NCBI RefSeq assembly: GCF_030817475.1 | Contig: NZ_JAUSZJ010000002.1 | Span: 1,231,501-1,295,500 of the forward strand | Direction of reading: 5' to 3' | DNA from: Streptomyces sp. V2I9 | GTDB taxonomy: Bacteria; Actinomycetota; Actinomycetes; Streptomycetales; Streptomycetaceae | DNA: 64,000 nucleotides | Shown here: positions 46,430-54,107 of the stretch, piece after piece | How the letters are laid out: each line of letters begins with the position of its first letter | How positions within the stretch are numbered: the first letter of the stretch is position 1 | The notes under the pieces: generated by a model | Database searches by the model: none | The model's input: only the letters and a program-made list of their open reading frames with translations | Told to the model about the DNA's origin: nothing | Translations under genes and position numbers: made by a program

Positions 46430-47375
46430 ATGCCGTTCACGCTCAGTCATGCCGCCGCCGTGCTCCCGGCGATCCGCCGGAACGGGACCCCCCCGGTGGC
46501 CCCTGTACCCGTCGGCGCTCGTCGCCGGTTCGTTCGCCCCGGACGTCACCTACTTCGCGGACACGGTGGTGCCCGGAGCGATGGAGTTCGGGTCGTTCAC
46601 CCACACCTTCACCGGGATCGTCACGGTGAACGTGGCCATCGCCGCGGTGCTGGTCGCGGTGTGGGCGCTGCTGCGGGAGCCGCTGGTGGCGCTGTTGCCG
46701 ACAGAGGTGCGGGGCCGCGTCCACGCCTTCGTCCGGGGACAGCGGTGGACGCGGGCATCGTTCGGGCCGTCCGCGTGGCTGCGGTTCGCGGTCTCCGGGG
46801 CGCTGGGCGCGGCCACCCATGTCGTGTGGGACGCGTTCACCCACCACAGCCGGTGGGGCACGGAGCTGGTGCCGGTGCTGAGCCGTACCTTCGGCGGCTT
46901 TCCGGGGTACCAGCTCGCCCAGTACGGGAGTTCGGCGCTGGCCCTCGTGGTCATCGGCTGGTTCGCCTCGACCGGGCTGCGGCGGACCGCACCGGCCCCG
47001 GCGCCGCAGGAGGTTTTGGTGCTCGGCCGCCGCGAGCGGTGGGGCGCCCTCGGTCTGCTGGCGCTGTGCGTGGCGGCCGGCGTCATCCACCGGTGCCTCC
47101 GCTGGTACGCCCACTTCGGCGGGGTGGAGAGCCCGCTCGACATCATCCCCACGGCCTGCTTCGGCGCGGGGGCGGGACTGGCGGCCGGGCTGCTGCTGTA
47201 CGGGGTGTGGATGCTGCTAGGACCGCGGCGAGGACACGGACACCGGCCGGGTGCGAACGCCCCGCGCCCGGACGCGTCCGTGTCCGTACGGGAGGAGGAC
47301 CGGGCGGGCCGGTCCCGTACGGAGGAGCCCCGAGCCGATGAGCCCCGTACGGAAGCGGCGGCCGGCCGGGGGTAG
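46430..47375 (+). pseudogene. DUF4184 membrane protein gene with a frameshift in a C7 tract
   Basis: From ATG 46430 (7 nt after CATACT) the family N-terminus MPFTLSHAAAVLPAIRRNGT is encoded, but after the run of seven C at 46488-46494 the reading frame departs from the family. The continuation WPLYPSALVAGSFAPDVTYFADTV, with the rest of the protein to 47375, is in the next frame. One C fewer would join them exactly. The joined product has five to six membrane helices and histidine motifs such as HTFTG and WDAFTHHSRWGTE. It is either a true frameshift mutation, slippage-based variation, or a sequence error in the homopolymer. Confidence 0.75.
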
Positions 47376-47386
47376 GCCCCGGCGCG

Positions 47387-47425
47387 GGTCGGGCCCGGAA
47401 CCGGGACGCGGTTCCGGGCCCGACC
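47387..47425. terminator. Bidirectional terminator between the DUF4184 gene and polA
   Basis: Perfect 16-bp stem, 47387-47402 with 47410-47425 (core GGGCCCGGAACC/GGTTCCGGGCCC), 7-nt loop. The strongest hairpin in the window, between convergent genes. Confidence 0.88.
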
Positions 47426-47449
47426 TGTGACGCACGGGTCGCCGCTCGC

Positions 47450-50161
47450 TCAGTGCGCGGCGGACTCCCAGTCCGTGCCGACGCCGACCGACACGTCGAG
47501 CGGGGCGCGCAGTTCGACCGCGTTCGCCATCTCGTGGCGCACGATCTCCTCCACCCGCTTCCGCTCGCCCTCCGCGATCTCCAGGACGATTTCGTCGTGG
47601 ACCTGGAGCAGCATCCGTGAGGTCAGCTCCGCCTCCCGCAGCGCCTTGTCCACCCGCAGCATCGCCACCTTCACGATGTCGGCGGCCGTGCCCTGGATCG
47701 GGGCGTTGAGCGCCATCCGCTCGGCGGCCTCGCGGCGCTGGCGGTTGTCGCTGTTCAGGTCGGGGAGGTAGCGGCGGCGGCCGAGGATCGTCTGCGTGTA
47801 GCCCGTGGCCCTGGCCTCCTCGACGACCCGGTGGAGGTAGTCCCGTACACCGCCGAACCGCTCGAAGTAGGTGTCCATGAGGACGCGGGCCTCGGCGGGG
47901 TCGATGTTCAGCTGCTGGGAGAGGCCGAACGCGGAGAGGCCGTAGGCCAGGCCGTAGGACATGGCCTTGATCTTGCGGCGCATCTCCGCGTCGACCGCGT
48001 CCTTCTCCACGCCGAAGACCTGCGAGGCGACCGTCGTGTGCAGGTCCTCCCCGGACGCGAACGCCTCGATCAGACCGGCGTCCTCGGAGAGGTGGGCCAT
48101 CACCCGCAGCTCGATCTGGCTGTAGTCCGCCGTCATCAGCGTCTCGAAGCCCGCGCCGACGACGAAGCCCCGGCGGATCGCCCGGCCCTCGTCGGTGCGG
48201 ACGGGGATGTTCTGCAGGTTGGGGTCGGTGGAGGAGAGCCGGCCGGTCGCCGCCACCGTCTGGTTGAACGTGGTGTGGATGCGGCCGTCGGCGGCGATCG
48301 TCTTGATCAGCCCCTCGACGGTGACCCGCAGCTTCGCCTGCTCGCGGTGGCGCAGCATCAGGACCGGCAGCTCGTGCTCGGTCTGCGCGGCCAGCCAGGC
48401 CAGCGCGTCCGCGTCCGTCGTGTACCCCGTCTTGGTCTTCTTCGTCTTCGGCAGGCCCAGCTCGCCGAAGAGGATCTCCTGGAGCTGCTTGGGCGAACCG
48501 AGGTTGAACTCGCGGCCGACCGCCGCGTGCGCCTCCTTCACCGCCTGCTGCACGGTCCCGGCGAACTGCTGCTCCATGGACTCCAGATGGGCCCGGTCGG
48601 CGGCGATCCCGTGCCGCTCCAGGCGGGCCAGGAGGATCGAGGTCGGCAGCTCCATGTCGTGCAGCAGCTCCGCCGCGCCCACCTCCTTCAGCCGGACGGT
48701 GAACGCGTCGCCCAGGTCGAGCACGGCACGGGCCTGCGCCATCAGGGCGTCCTGCTCGGCCCGGTCGTCCGCGCCGAAGGCCAGCTGCCCGTCGGCGGAG
48801 GCGGCCGGGGCCAGCTCACGCCCCAGATACTCCACGGCCAGCGCGTCCAGGGCGAACGAGCGGCGGCCCGGCTTCACCAGATACGCGGCGAGCGCCGTGT
48901 CCATCGTGACGCCTTCGAGCTGCCAGCCGTGCTCGGGGAAGACCCGCATCACGTTCTTCGCGTTGTGCAGCACCTTCGGACGGGAAGGGTCCGCGACCCA
49001 CGCGGCGAACGCCCGCTCGTCGGCCTCGTCCAGCTGCGTCGGGTCCAGCCAGGCGGCCGAACCGTCGGCGGCGGCGAGCGCGACCTCGGTGACCGTGCCG
49101 GCCCCCAGCGACCAGGTGTCGACCGTCATGACGCCGAGCGGCTGCGCCCCGTGCTCCTCCAGCCACGGGCCGACCTCGCCGGAGCCGAGCACGGCCCCGT
49201 CCAGCTCGATCCCGGCGGCGGGCGCGGGCGGCTCGGCCTCCGCCGCCCCCGGATCGACGGCGAGCAGGCGCTCGCGCAGGCTCGGGTTGCGGATCTCCAG
49301 TATGTCGAGGATGCCGGTGACCGCCGTGCGGTCGTAGGGGGCGCGCTCCAGCTCGGCCGGGGTCTTCGGCAGCTCCACGTCCCGGACCATCTCGGTCAGC
49401 ACCCGGTTCAGCTTCACCGCGTCCAGGTGGTCCCGGAGATTCTGCCCGGCCACGCCCTTGACCTCGTCGGCGCGCGCGATCAGCTCGTCGAAGGAACCGA
49501 ACTGGTTGATCCACTTCGCCGCGGTCTTCTCCCCGACCTTCGGGATGCTCGGCAGATTGTCCGACGGGTCGCCGCGCAGGGCGGCGAAGTCCGGGTACTG
49601 CCGGGGGGTGAGCCCGTACTTCTCGACGACCTTCTCCGGGGTGAACCGGGTCAGCTCGGAGACCCCCTTGGTGGGGTACAGCACGGTCACGTTGTCCGTG
49701 ATCAGCTGGAAGGAGTCCCGGTCGCCGGTGACGATCAGCACCTCGAACCCGGCCTCCTCGGCCCGGGTCGCCAGCGTCGCGATGACGTCGTCCGCCTCGA
49801 ACCCGTCCACCGCGAACCGGTCCGCGTGCATCGCGTCCAGCAGCTCCCCGATCAGCTCGACCTGCCCCTTGAACTCGTCGGGGGTCTTGGAGCGGTTCGC
49901 CTTGTACTCCGGGAACTCCCGGGACCGCCACGTCTTGCGGGACACGTCGAACGCGACCGCGAAGTGCGTGGGCGCCTCGTCGCGCAGGGTGTTCGCCAGC
50001 ATCGACATGAAGCCGTACACGGCATTGGTCGGCTGCCCCACCGCCGTCGTGAAATTCTCCGCGGGCAGGGCGAAGAACGCCCGGTACGCCAGGGAGTGCC
50101 CGTCCATGAGGAGCAGGCGCGGTCGGTTGTCTGCCGTCTTCTTCGATGCCGTCTCAGCCAC
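47450..50161 (-). CDS. polA: DNA polymerase I
   Basis: 903 residues from GTG 50161 (VAETASKKTADNRPRLLLMDGHSLAYRAFFAL). Residues about 1-310 are the 5'-3' flap nuclease (LLMDGHSLAYRAF, FEADDVIATLA, GDRDSFQLI). Residues about 330-500 are a 3'-5' exonuclease fold without catalytic residues (VDTWSLG and HNAKNVMRVF where active enzymes have DTE and a D-containing motif). Residues about 510-903 are the polymerase, with MTADYSQIELRVMAHLS (motif A), RRKIKAMSYGLAYGLSAFG (O helix) and LLQVHDEIVLE (motif C). It fills repair gaps and removes primers without proofreading. The start is 7 nt from a RecA-NDp-like -10. Confidence 0.96.
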   Translation of the reverse strand: MAETASKKTADNRPRLLLMDGHSLAYRAFFALPAENFTTAVGQPTNAVYGFMSMLANTLRDEAPTHFAVAFDVSRKTWRSREFPEYKANRSKTPDEFKGQVELIGELLDAMHADRFAVDGFEADDVIATLATRAEEAGFEVLIVTGDRDSFQLITDNVTVLYPTKGVSELTRFTPEKVVEKYGLTPRQYPDFAALRGDPSDNLPSIPKVGEKTAAKWINQFGSFDELIARADEVKGVAGQNLRDHLDAVKLNRVLTEMVRDVELPKTPAELERAPYDRTAVTGILDILEIRNPSLRERLLAVDPGAAEAEPPAPAAGIELDGAVLGSGEVGPWLEEHGAQPLGVMTVDTWSLGAGTVTEVALAAADGSAAWLDPTQLDEADERAFAAWVADPSRPKVLHNAKNVMRVFPEHGWQLEGVTMDTALAAYLVKPGRRSFALDALAVEYLGRELAPAASADGQLAFGADDRAEQDALMAQARAVLDLGDAFTVRLKEVGAAELLHDMELPTSILLARLERHGIAADRAHLESMEQQFAGTVQQAVKEAHAAVGREFNLGSPKQLQEILFGELGLPKTKKTKTGYTTDADALAWLAAQTEHELPVLMLRHREQAKLRVTVEGLIKTIAADGRIHTTFNQTVAATGRLSSTDPNLQNIPVRTDEGRAIRRGFVVGAGFETLMTADYSQIELRVMAHLSEDAGLIEAFASGEDLHTTVASQVFGVEKDAVDAEMRRKIKAMSYGLAYGLSAFGLSQQLNIDPAEARVLMDTYFERFGGVRDYLHRVVEEARATGYTQTILGRRRYLPDLNSDNRQRREAAERMALNAPIQGTAADIVKVAMLRVDKALREAELTSRMLLQVHDEIVLEIAEGERKRVEEIVRHEMANAVELRAPLDVSVGVGTDWESAAH

Positions 50162-50168
50162 GCCCCCG

Positions 50169-50191
50169 ATCCTGCCACGGCCCACCGACAA
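50169..50191 (-). promoter_or_regulatory. RecA-NDp-like DNA-damage promoter of polA
   Basis: Minus strand TTGTCGGTG (perfect to TTGTCRGTG), 8 bp, CAGGAT, then 7 nt to the polA GTG. Only the first base of the -10 departs from TANNNT. Confidence 0.65.
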
Positions 50192-50280
50192 TGCGGACCT
50201 CCACGGCCCCGCACGGCCGTGACAGGATCGGTGGAGAGGACACAGACCCGTGGAAGAAGCGCTCGAAGGGGAGCAGCATC

Positions 50281-52560
50281 ATGGCCACCAAGCCGCCGAC
50301 CGGTGACCCGGTCCAGGACGCCCCGACGGTCGGACCGGCCCCGCACGCCGCCGCCGGGCTGCCCGCCGTCGCCCACTCCCTGCGCATCTCCCGGCAGCAG
50401 ATGGGGGTGGGCCGCACCGCGCGCACACTCCTCAAGGTCAACCAGAAGGACGGCTTCGACTGCCCCGGCTGCGCGTGGCCCGAGGGCGAGAAGCGGCACA
50501 CCGCCGAATTCTGCGAGAACGGCGCGAAGGCCGTCGCCGAGGAGGCGACGCTGCGCCGCGTCACCCCCGCCTTCTTCGCCGCCCACCCGTTGGCGGACCT
50601 CGCGGAGCGCAGCGGCTACTGGCTCGGCCAGCAGGGCAGGATCACCCAGCCGGTGTACCTCCCCGAGGGCGGCGACCGGTACGAGCCGGTGACCTGGGAG
50701 CGGGCGTTCGCGATCATCGCGGAGGAGCTGACCGCCCTCGGCTCCCCCGACGAGGCGCTCTTCTACACCTCCGGCCGCACCAGCAACGAGGCCGCCTTCC
50801 TCCTCCAGCTCTTCGCCCGCGAGTTCGGCACCAACAACCTGCCGGACTGCTCCAACATGTGCCACGAGTCCTCCGGCTCGGCCCTCACCGAGACCATCGG
50901 CGTCGGCAAGGGCAGCGTCTCCCTGGAGGATCTCCACCGGGCCGACCTGATCATCGTCGCCGGACAGAACCCCGGCACCAACCACCCCCGCATGCTGTCC
51001 GCCCTGGAGAAGGCCAAGAAGTCCGGGGCGCGGATCATCTCGGTCAACCCGCTGCCCGAAGCGGGCATGGAGCGGTTCAAGAATCCCCAGACCCCGCACG
51101 GCATGCTCAAGGGCACCCCGCTCAACGACCTCTTCCTCCAGATCCGCATCGGCGGCGACCAGGCCCTCTTCCGCCTCCTCAACAAGCTGATCCTGGCCGC
51201 CGAAGGGGCCGTCGACACCGCCTTCGTCGCCGAACACACCCACGGTTACGAGGAGTTCGCCCAGGCCGCCGAAGCGGCCGACTGGGACGAGACGCTGCGG
51301 GCCACCGGCCTCACCCGCGCCGAGATCGAGCAGGCCCTCTCGCTCGTCCTCGCCTCGGAACGCACCATCGTCTGCTGGGCCATGGGCCTCACCCAGCACA
51401 AGCACTCCGTGCCCACCATCCGCGAGGTCGTCAACTTCCTTCTGCTGCGCGGCAACATCGGCCGCCCCGGCGCAGGGGTCTGCCCGGTGCGCGGCCACTC
51501 CAACGTCCAGGGCGACCGGACCATGGGCATCTTCGAACGCCCCGCACCGGCCTTCCTCGACGCCCTCGACCAGGAGTTCGGCATCACCTCGCCCCGCCAC
51601 CACGGCTACGACGTGGTCCGCGCCATCCGGGCGCTGCGCGACGGTGACGCGAAGGTCTTCTTCGCCATGGGCGGCAACTTCGTCGCCGCCACCCCCGACA
51701 CCGCCGTCACCGAGGCCGCGATGCGCCGCGCCCGCCTCACCGTCCACGTCTCGACCAAGCTCAACCGCTCCCACGCCGTCACCGGGGCCCGCGCCCTGAT
51801 CCTCCCGACGCTCGGCCGCACCGACAAGGACGTCCAGGCGAGCGGCAAGCAGTTCGTCACCGTCGAGGACTCCATGGGCATGGTCCACGCCTCCCGCGGC
51901 AACCTCGCCCCCGCGAGCCCCCACCTGCTCTCCGAACCGGCCATCGTCGCCCGCCTCGCGCGCGCGGTCCTCGGCGCCGGCTCCCGCACCCCGTGGGAGG
52001 AGTTCGAGCGGGACTACGCCACCATCCGCGACCGCATCTCCCGCGTCGTCGCCGGCTTCGAGGACTTCAACGCCCGCGTCGCCCGCCCCGGCGGCTTCGC
52101 CCTCCCCCACGCGCCCCGCGACGAGCGCCGCTTCCCCACCGCCACCGGCCGCGCCAACTTCACCGCGGCCCCCGTCGAGTACCCCGAACTCCCCGACGGA
52201 CGGCTCCTGTTGCAGACCCTGCGCTCCCACGACCAGTACAACACCACCGTCTACGGCCTCGACGACCGCTACCGGGGCATCAAGGGCGGCCGCCGCGTCG
52301 TCCTGGTCAACCCCGAGGACGCCGCCGAACTCGGCCTCCCCGACGGCGCGTACACCGACCTCGTCAGCGAATGGAAGGACGGCGTCGAGCGCCGCGCCGA
52401 CGGCTTCCGCATCGTCCACTACCCCACCGCGCGGGGCTGCGCCGCCGCCTACTACCCGGAGACCAACGTCCTGGTCCCCCTCGACTCCACGGCCGACACC
52501 AGCAACACCCCGGCCAGCAAGTCCGTCGTCATCCGCGTCGAGAACACCCGGAACGCCTGA
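50281..52560 (+). CDS. Molybdopterin oxidoreductase, YdeP/FdhF-like
   Basis: 759 residues from ATG 50281 with AAGGGGAG about 9 nt upstream. The N-terminal region carries FDCPGCAWPEGEKRHTAEFCENG, a cysteine set for an iron-sulfur cluster, then the molybdopterin domains: FYTSGRTSNEAAFLLQLFAREFGTNN, CSNMCHESSG, LIIVAGQNPGTNHPR, and GNIGRPGAGVCPVRGHSNVQGDRTMGI. The C-terminal about 130 residues (LLLQTLRSHDQYNTTVYGLDDRYRG) are the molybdopterin dinucleotide-binding domain. YdeP-type proteins resemble formate dehydrogenase alpha but usually lack the selenocysteine; the substrate is unknown. It is divergent from polA. Confidence 0.88.
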   Translation: MATKPPTGDPVQDAPTVGPAPHAAAGLPAVAHSLRISRQQMGVGRTARTLLKVNQKDGFDCPGCAWPEGEKRHTAEFCENGAKAVAEEATLRRVTPAFFAAHPLADLAERSGYWLGQQGRITQPVYLPEGGDRYEPVTWERAFAIIAEELTALGSPDEALFYTSGRTSNEAAFLLQLFAREFGTNNLPDCSNMCHESSGSALTETIGVGKGSVSLEDLHRADLIIVAGQNPGTNHPRMLSALEKAKKSGARIISVNPLPEAGMERFKNPQTPHGMLKGTPLNDLFLQIRIGGDQALFRLLNKLILAAEGAVDTAFVAEHTHGYEEFAQAAEAADWDETLRATGLTRAEIEQALSLVLASERTIVCWAMGLTQHKHSVPTIREVVNFLLLRGNIGRPGAGVCPVRGHSNVQGDRTMGIFERPAPAFLDALDQEFGITSPRHHGYDVVRAIRALRDGDAKVFFAMGGNFVAATPDTAVTEAAMRRARLTVHVSTKLNRSHAVTGARALILPTLGRTDKDVQASGKQFVTVEDSMGMVHASRGNLAPASPHLLSEPAIVARLARAVLGAGSRTPWEEFERDYATIRDRISRVVAGFEDFNARVARPGGFALPHAPRDERRFPTATGRANFTAAPVEYPELPDGRLLLQTLRSHDQYNTTVYGLDDRYRGIKGGRRVVLVNPEDAAELGLPDGAYTDLVSEWKDGVERRADGFRIVHYPTARGCAAAYYPETNVLVPLDSTADTSNTPASKSVVIRVENTRNA

Positions 52561-52572
52561 GGGCCCGCACCC

Positions 52573-52588
52573 CTGAGCGTTCGCTCAG
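52573..52588. promoter_or_regulatory. 16-bp palindrome upstream of the PaaI-like gene
   Basis: CTGAGCG-TT-CGCTCAG, a perfect 7-bp inverted repeat, 12 bp after the YdeP stop and 60 bp before the thioesterase start, near -10-like GATAGG. The GAGCG-NN-CGCTC core resembles operators of TetR-family regulators. Confidence 0.5.
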
Positions 52589-52648
52589 CCGTCTGATAGG
52601 AACGGTGCGGACAGCAACGAACCAGCGCACCCGAACGGAGCCGGACCC

Positions 52649-53119
52649 ATGGGCGAGCACACCGAACCCCTCTTCCCGCAGGACGTCATCGACGAGTACG
52701 CGGCCCTCGGCGTCGACCTGCCCGCCCTCTTCTCCGCCGGCCACCTCGGCGAACGCATGGGCATCACGATCGTCGAGGCCGCCGCCGACCGCGTCGTCGG
52801 CACCATGCCCGTCGAAGGCAACACCCAGCCCTACGGACTCCTGCACGGCGGCGCCTCCGCCGTGCTCGCGGAGACCCTCGGCTCCATCGGCTCCATGCTC
52901 CACGGCGGCGCGTCCAGGATCGCCGTCGGCGTCGACCTCAACTGCACCCACCACCGAGGCGCCCGCAGCGGCCTCGTCACCGGCGTCGCCACCCCCGTGC
53001 ACCGGGGCCGCTCCACCGCCACGTACGAGATCGTCATCACCGACGAACAGGACAAGCGGGTCTGCACCGCACGCCTCACCTGCCTCCTGCGCGACGCCCC
53101 CCGGCCCGGGGCGGACTGA
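52649..53119 (+). CDS. PaaI-type hotdog-fold thioesterase
   Basis: 156 residues. Hotdog fold with the active-site helix PYGLLHGGASAVLAETLGS (about 67-85), containing HGG and the catalytic acidic residue, followed by GVDLNCTHHRGARSGLVTGVATPVHRG and the last strand VCTARLTCLL. PaaI and entH-like thioesterases hydrolyse hydroxyphenylacetyl-CoA or related aryl- and acyl-CoAs. The palindrome at 52573 suggests ligand-responsive control by an unlinked regulator. A strong terminator follows at 53136. Confidence 0.9.
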   Translation: MGEHTEPLFPQDVIDEYAALGVDLPALFSAGHLGERMGITIVEAAADRVVGTMPVEGNTQPYGLLHGGASAVLAETLGSIGSMLHGGASRIAVGVDLNCTHHRGARSGLVTGVATPVHRGRSTATYEIVITDEQDKRVCTARLTCLLRDAPRPGAD

Positions 53120-53135
53120 CCCGTCGCAGCACGCG

Positions 53136-53169
53136 GAACGGCCTGCCGACCGAGGCCGGCAGGCCGTTC
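53136..53169. terminator. Bidirectional terminator between the thioesterase and peptide gene P1
   Basis: Perfect 13-bp stem GAACGGCCTGCCG (53136-53148) and CGGCAGGCCGTTC (53157-53169), 8-nt loop; serves both convergent genes. Confidence 0.85.
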
Positions 53170-53187
53170 ACCGCACGGGCACAGACG

Positions 53188-53391
53188 TCAGGAGGGCAGG
53201 CACGGGGAGCTGAGGTAACAGGTCCCGCAGGAGGTGTAGCCGCCGACCACATGGCAGATCTGCCGGTAGTAGAAACCCTGGGTCTTCTTGCAGTAGCAGA
53301 TCTTCTCGAACGTGGTGTCCGCCTTGGCCACCGTCCGGGGCACGAGCCTGCCCAGAATCCTGTCCCCGACCGAACTCATCATTCCGATCAC
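53188..53391 (-). CDS. Six-cysteine small peptide P1 (Mau-like cluster)
   Basis: 67 residues from GTG 53391, with AAGGAGA 5 nt upstream. The N-terminal part SSVGDRILGRLVPRTVAKAD is shared with peptide P2 at 59074 (NRVGDRVLARLVPKANASAD) and looks like a leader. The C-terminal part holds six cysteines in the order C-x1-C-x11-C-x8-C-x2-C-x5-C (CYCKK ... CHVVGGYTSCGTCYLSSPC). The spacing around VxGxTxCGxC recalls the disulfide-rich light chain of aromatic-amine/methylamine dehydrogenases, but there is no Trp and so no tryptophylquinone. It is probably a secreted disulfide-bonded peptide handled by the neighbouring MauD/MauE-like proteins and ABC exporter; this is inference. Confidence 0.72.
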   Translation of the reverse strand: MIGMMSSVGDRILGRLVPRTVAKADTTFEKICYCKKTQGFYYRQICHVVGGYTSCGTCYLSSPCLPS

Positions 53392-53654
53392 AGCGTCTCC
53401 TTTTCAGCGGAAATGCAGATGCGACGAATCAGGCAGAAGCTAGCAGGATCGAATATCGAATCCCGTACATTCTGGATATAACCGCGGGCGACGCCACCCG
53501 CGCCCGCACCGCCGCAGCCCAGACCGGAGAAGGGGATTCCGGAGAACGGGATTCCGGATGCATCGCTTTCCGAACCGCTCCCCCGAATATTGATTGACAA
53601 GCCCCGGACCCCCATGCAAGATCATCCGGTCCGAACCGCTGACAGGGTGGGAAG
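53392..53654. promoter_or_regulatory. Divergent promoter region of P1 and the S26-SARP operon
   Basis: 263 bp, richer in A+T than its surroundings. It holds the S26-SARP promoter TTGACA (53594-53599), 17 bp, CAAGAT (53617-53622); a direct repeat GGGATTCCGGA at 53533 and 53548 (period 15); and the short tandem ATCGAAT-ATCGAAT near 53450. Either repeat could be a SARP site, but neither has the usual 11-bp period. Confidence 0.55.
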
Positions 53655-54107
53655 ATGCAGGCTTTTTGGGTGACGGGCGGAATCGCATCGGCGGTCGTGG
53701 CGTGCCTTTCGGCCGCACTTCTTTTGCGCAGGCGGTTCACCGTGGTGACGATCGAGGGAACCAGCATGGAACCCACTCTCTCGCCCGGGGACCAGGTCGT
53801 GGTGAAACGCCGCGGAATAGACCGGATCCGCTCGGGCGACATTGTCGTCCTGCTCCCTCCGCGGACACGGAACCACTATGAATCCCTCGACGGATCCGCC
53901 TGGAACATCAAACGCGCCGCCGCTGTCCCCGGTGACCCCGTCCCGGCCGGCATACCGGGCGCGGACGGTCTGACCGAGGTCCCCGCCGGCACCCTCGTGG
54001 TGTTCGGGGACAACCCCGACAGCATCGACTCCCGGCACCGGGGCCTCTTCTCCGCGGACCGGATGCTCGGCGTGGCGACCCGCAGACTGGGCGGTCCCGC
54101 GCTGTGA
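53655..54107 (+). CDS. S26-family signal peptidase-like protein
   Basis: 150 residues. One N-terminal membrane helix (VTGGIASAVVACLSAALLL) is followed by the catalytic serine motif EGTSMEPTLSPGDQVVVKR (Ser about residue 38) and the general-base lysine in WNIKRAAAVPGDPV (about residue 80), then the C-terminal GDNPDSIDSRHRGLF box. It is shorter than housekeeping type I signal peptidases (about 220-300 residues) and sits in the Cys-rich peptide cluster, so it may remove the leader of P1 and P2 outside the cell. The next gene overlaps by 4 bp (GTGA at 54104). Confidence 0.85.
   Translation: MQAFWVTGGIASAVVACLSAALLLRRRFTVVTIEGTSMEPTLSPGDQVVVKRRGIDRIRSGDIVVLLPPRTRNHYESLDGSAWNIKRAAAVPGDPVPAGIPGADGLTEVPAGTLVVFGDNPDSIDSRHRGLFSADRMLGVATRRLGGPAL

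Noticed and set aside
46316..47341. A separate 341-residue protein in the frame of the DUF4184 start
   Set aside because: After the C7 tract this frame is Arg/Gly-rich without family character; only the first about 20 codons are genuine.
53440..53842. Minus-strand open frames opposite the S26 promoter and gene
   Set aside because: No initiation signals; the region carries the divergent promoters, and the S26 catalytic motifs are on the plus strand.
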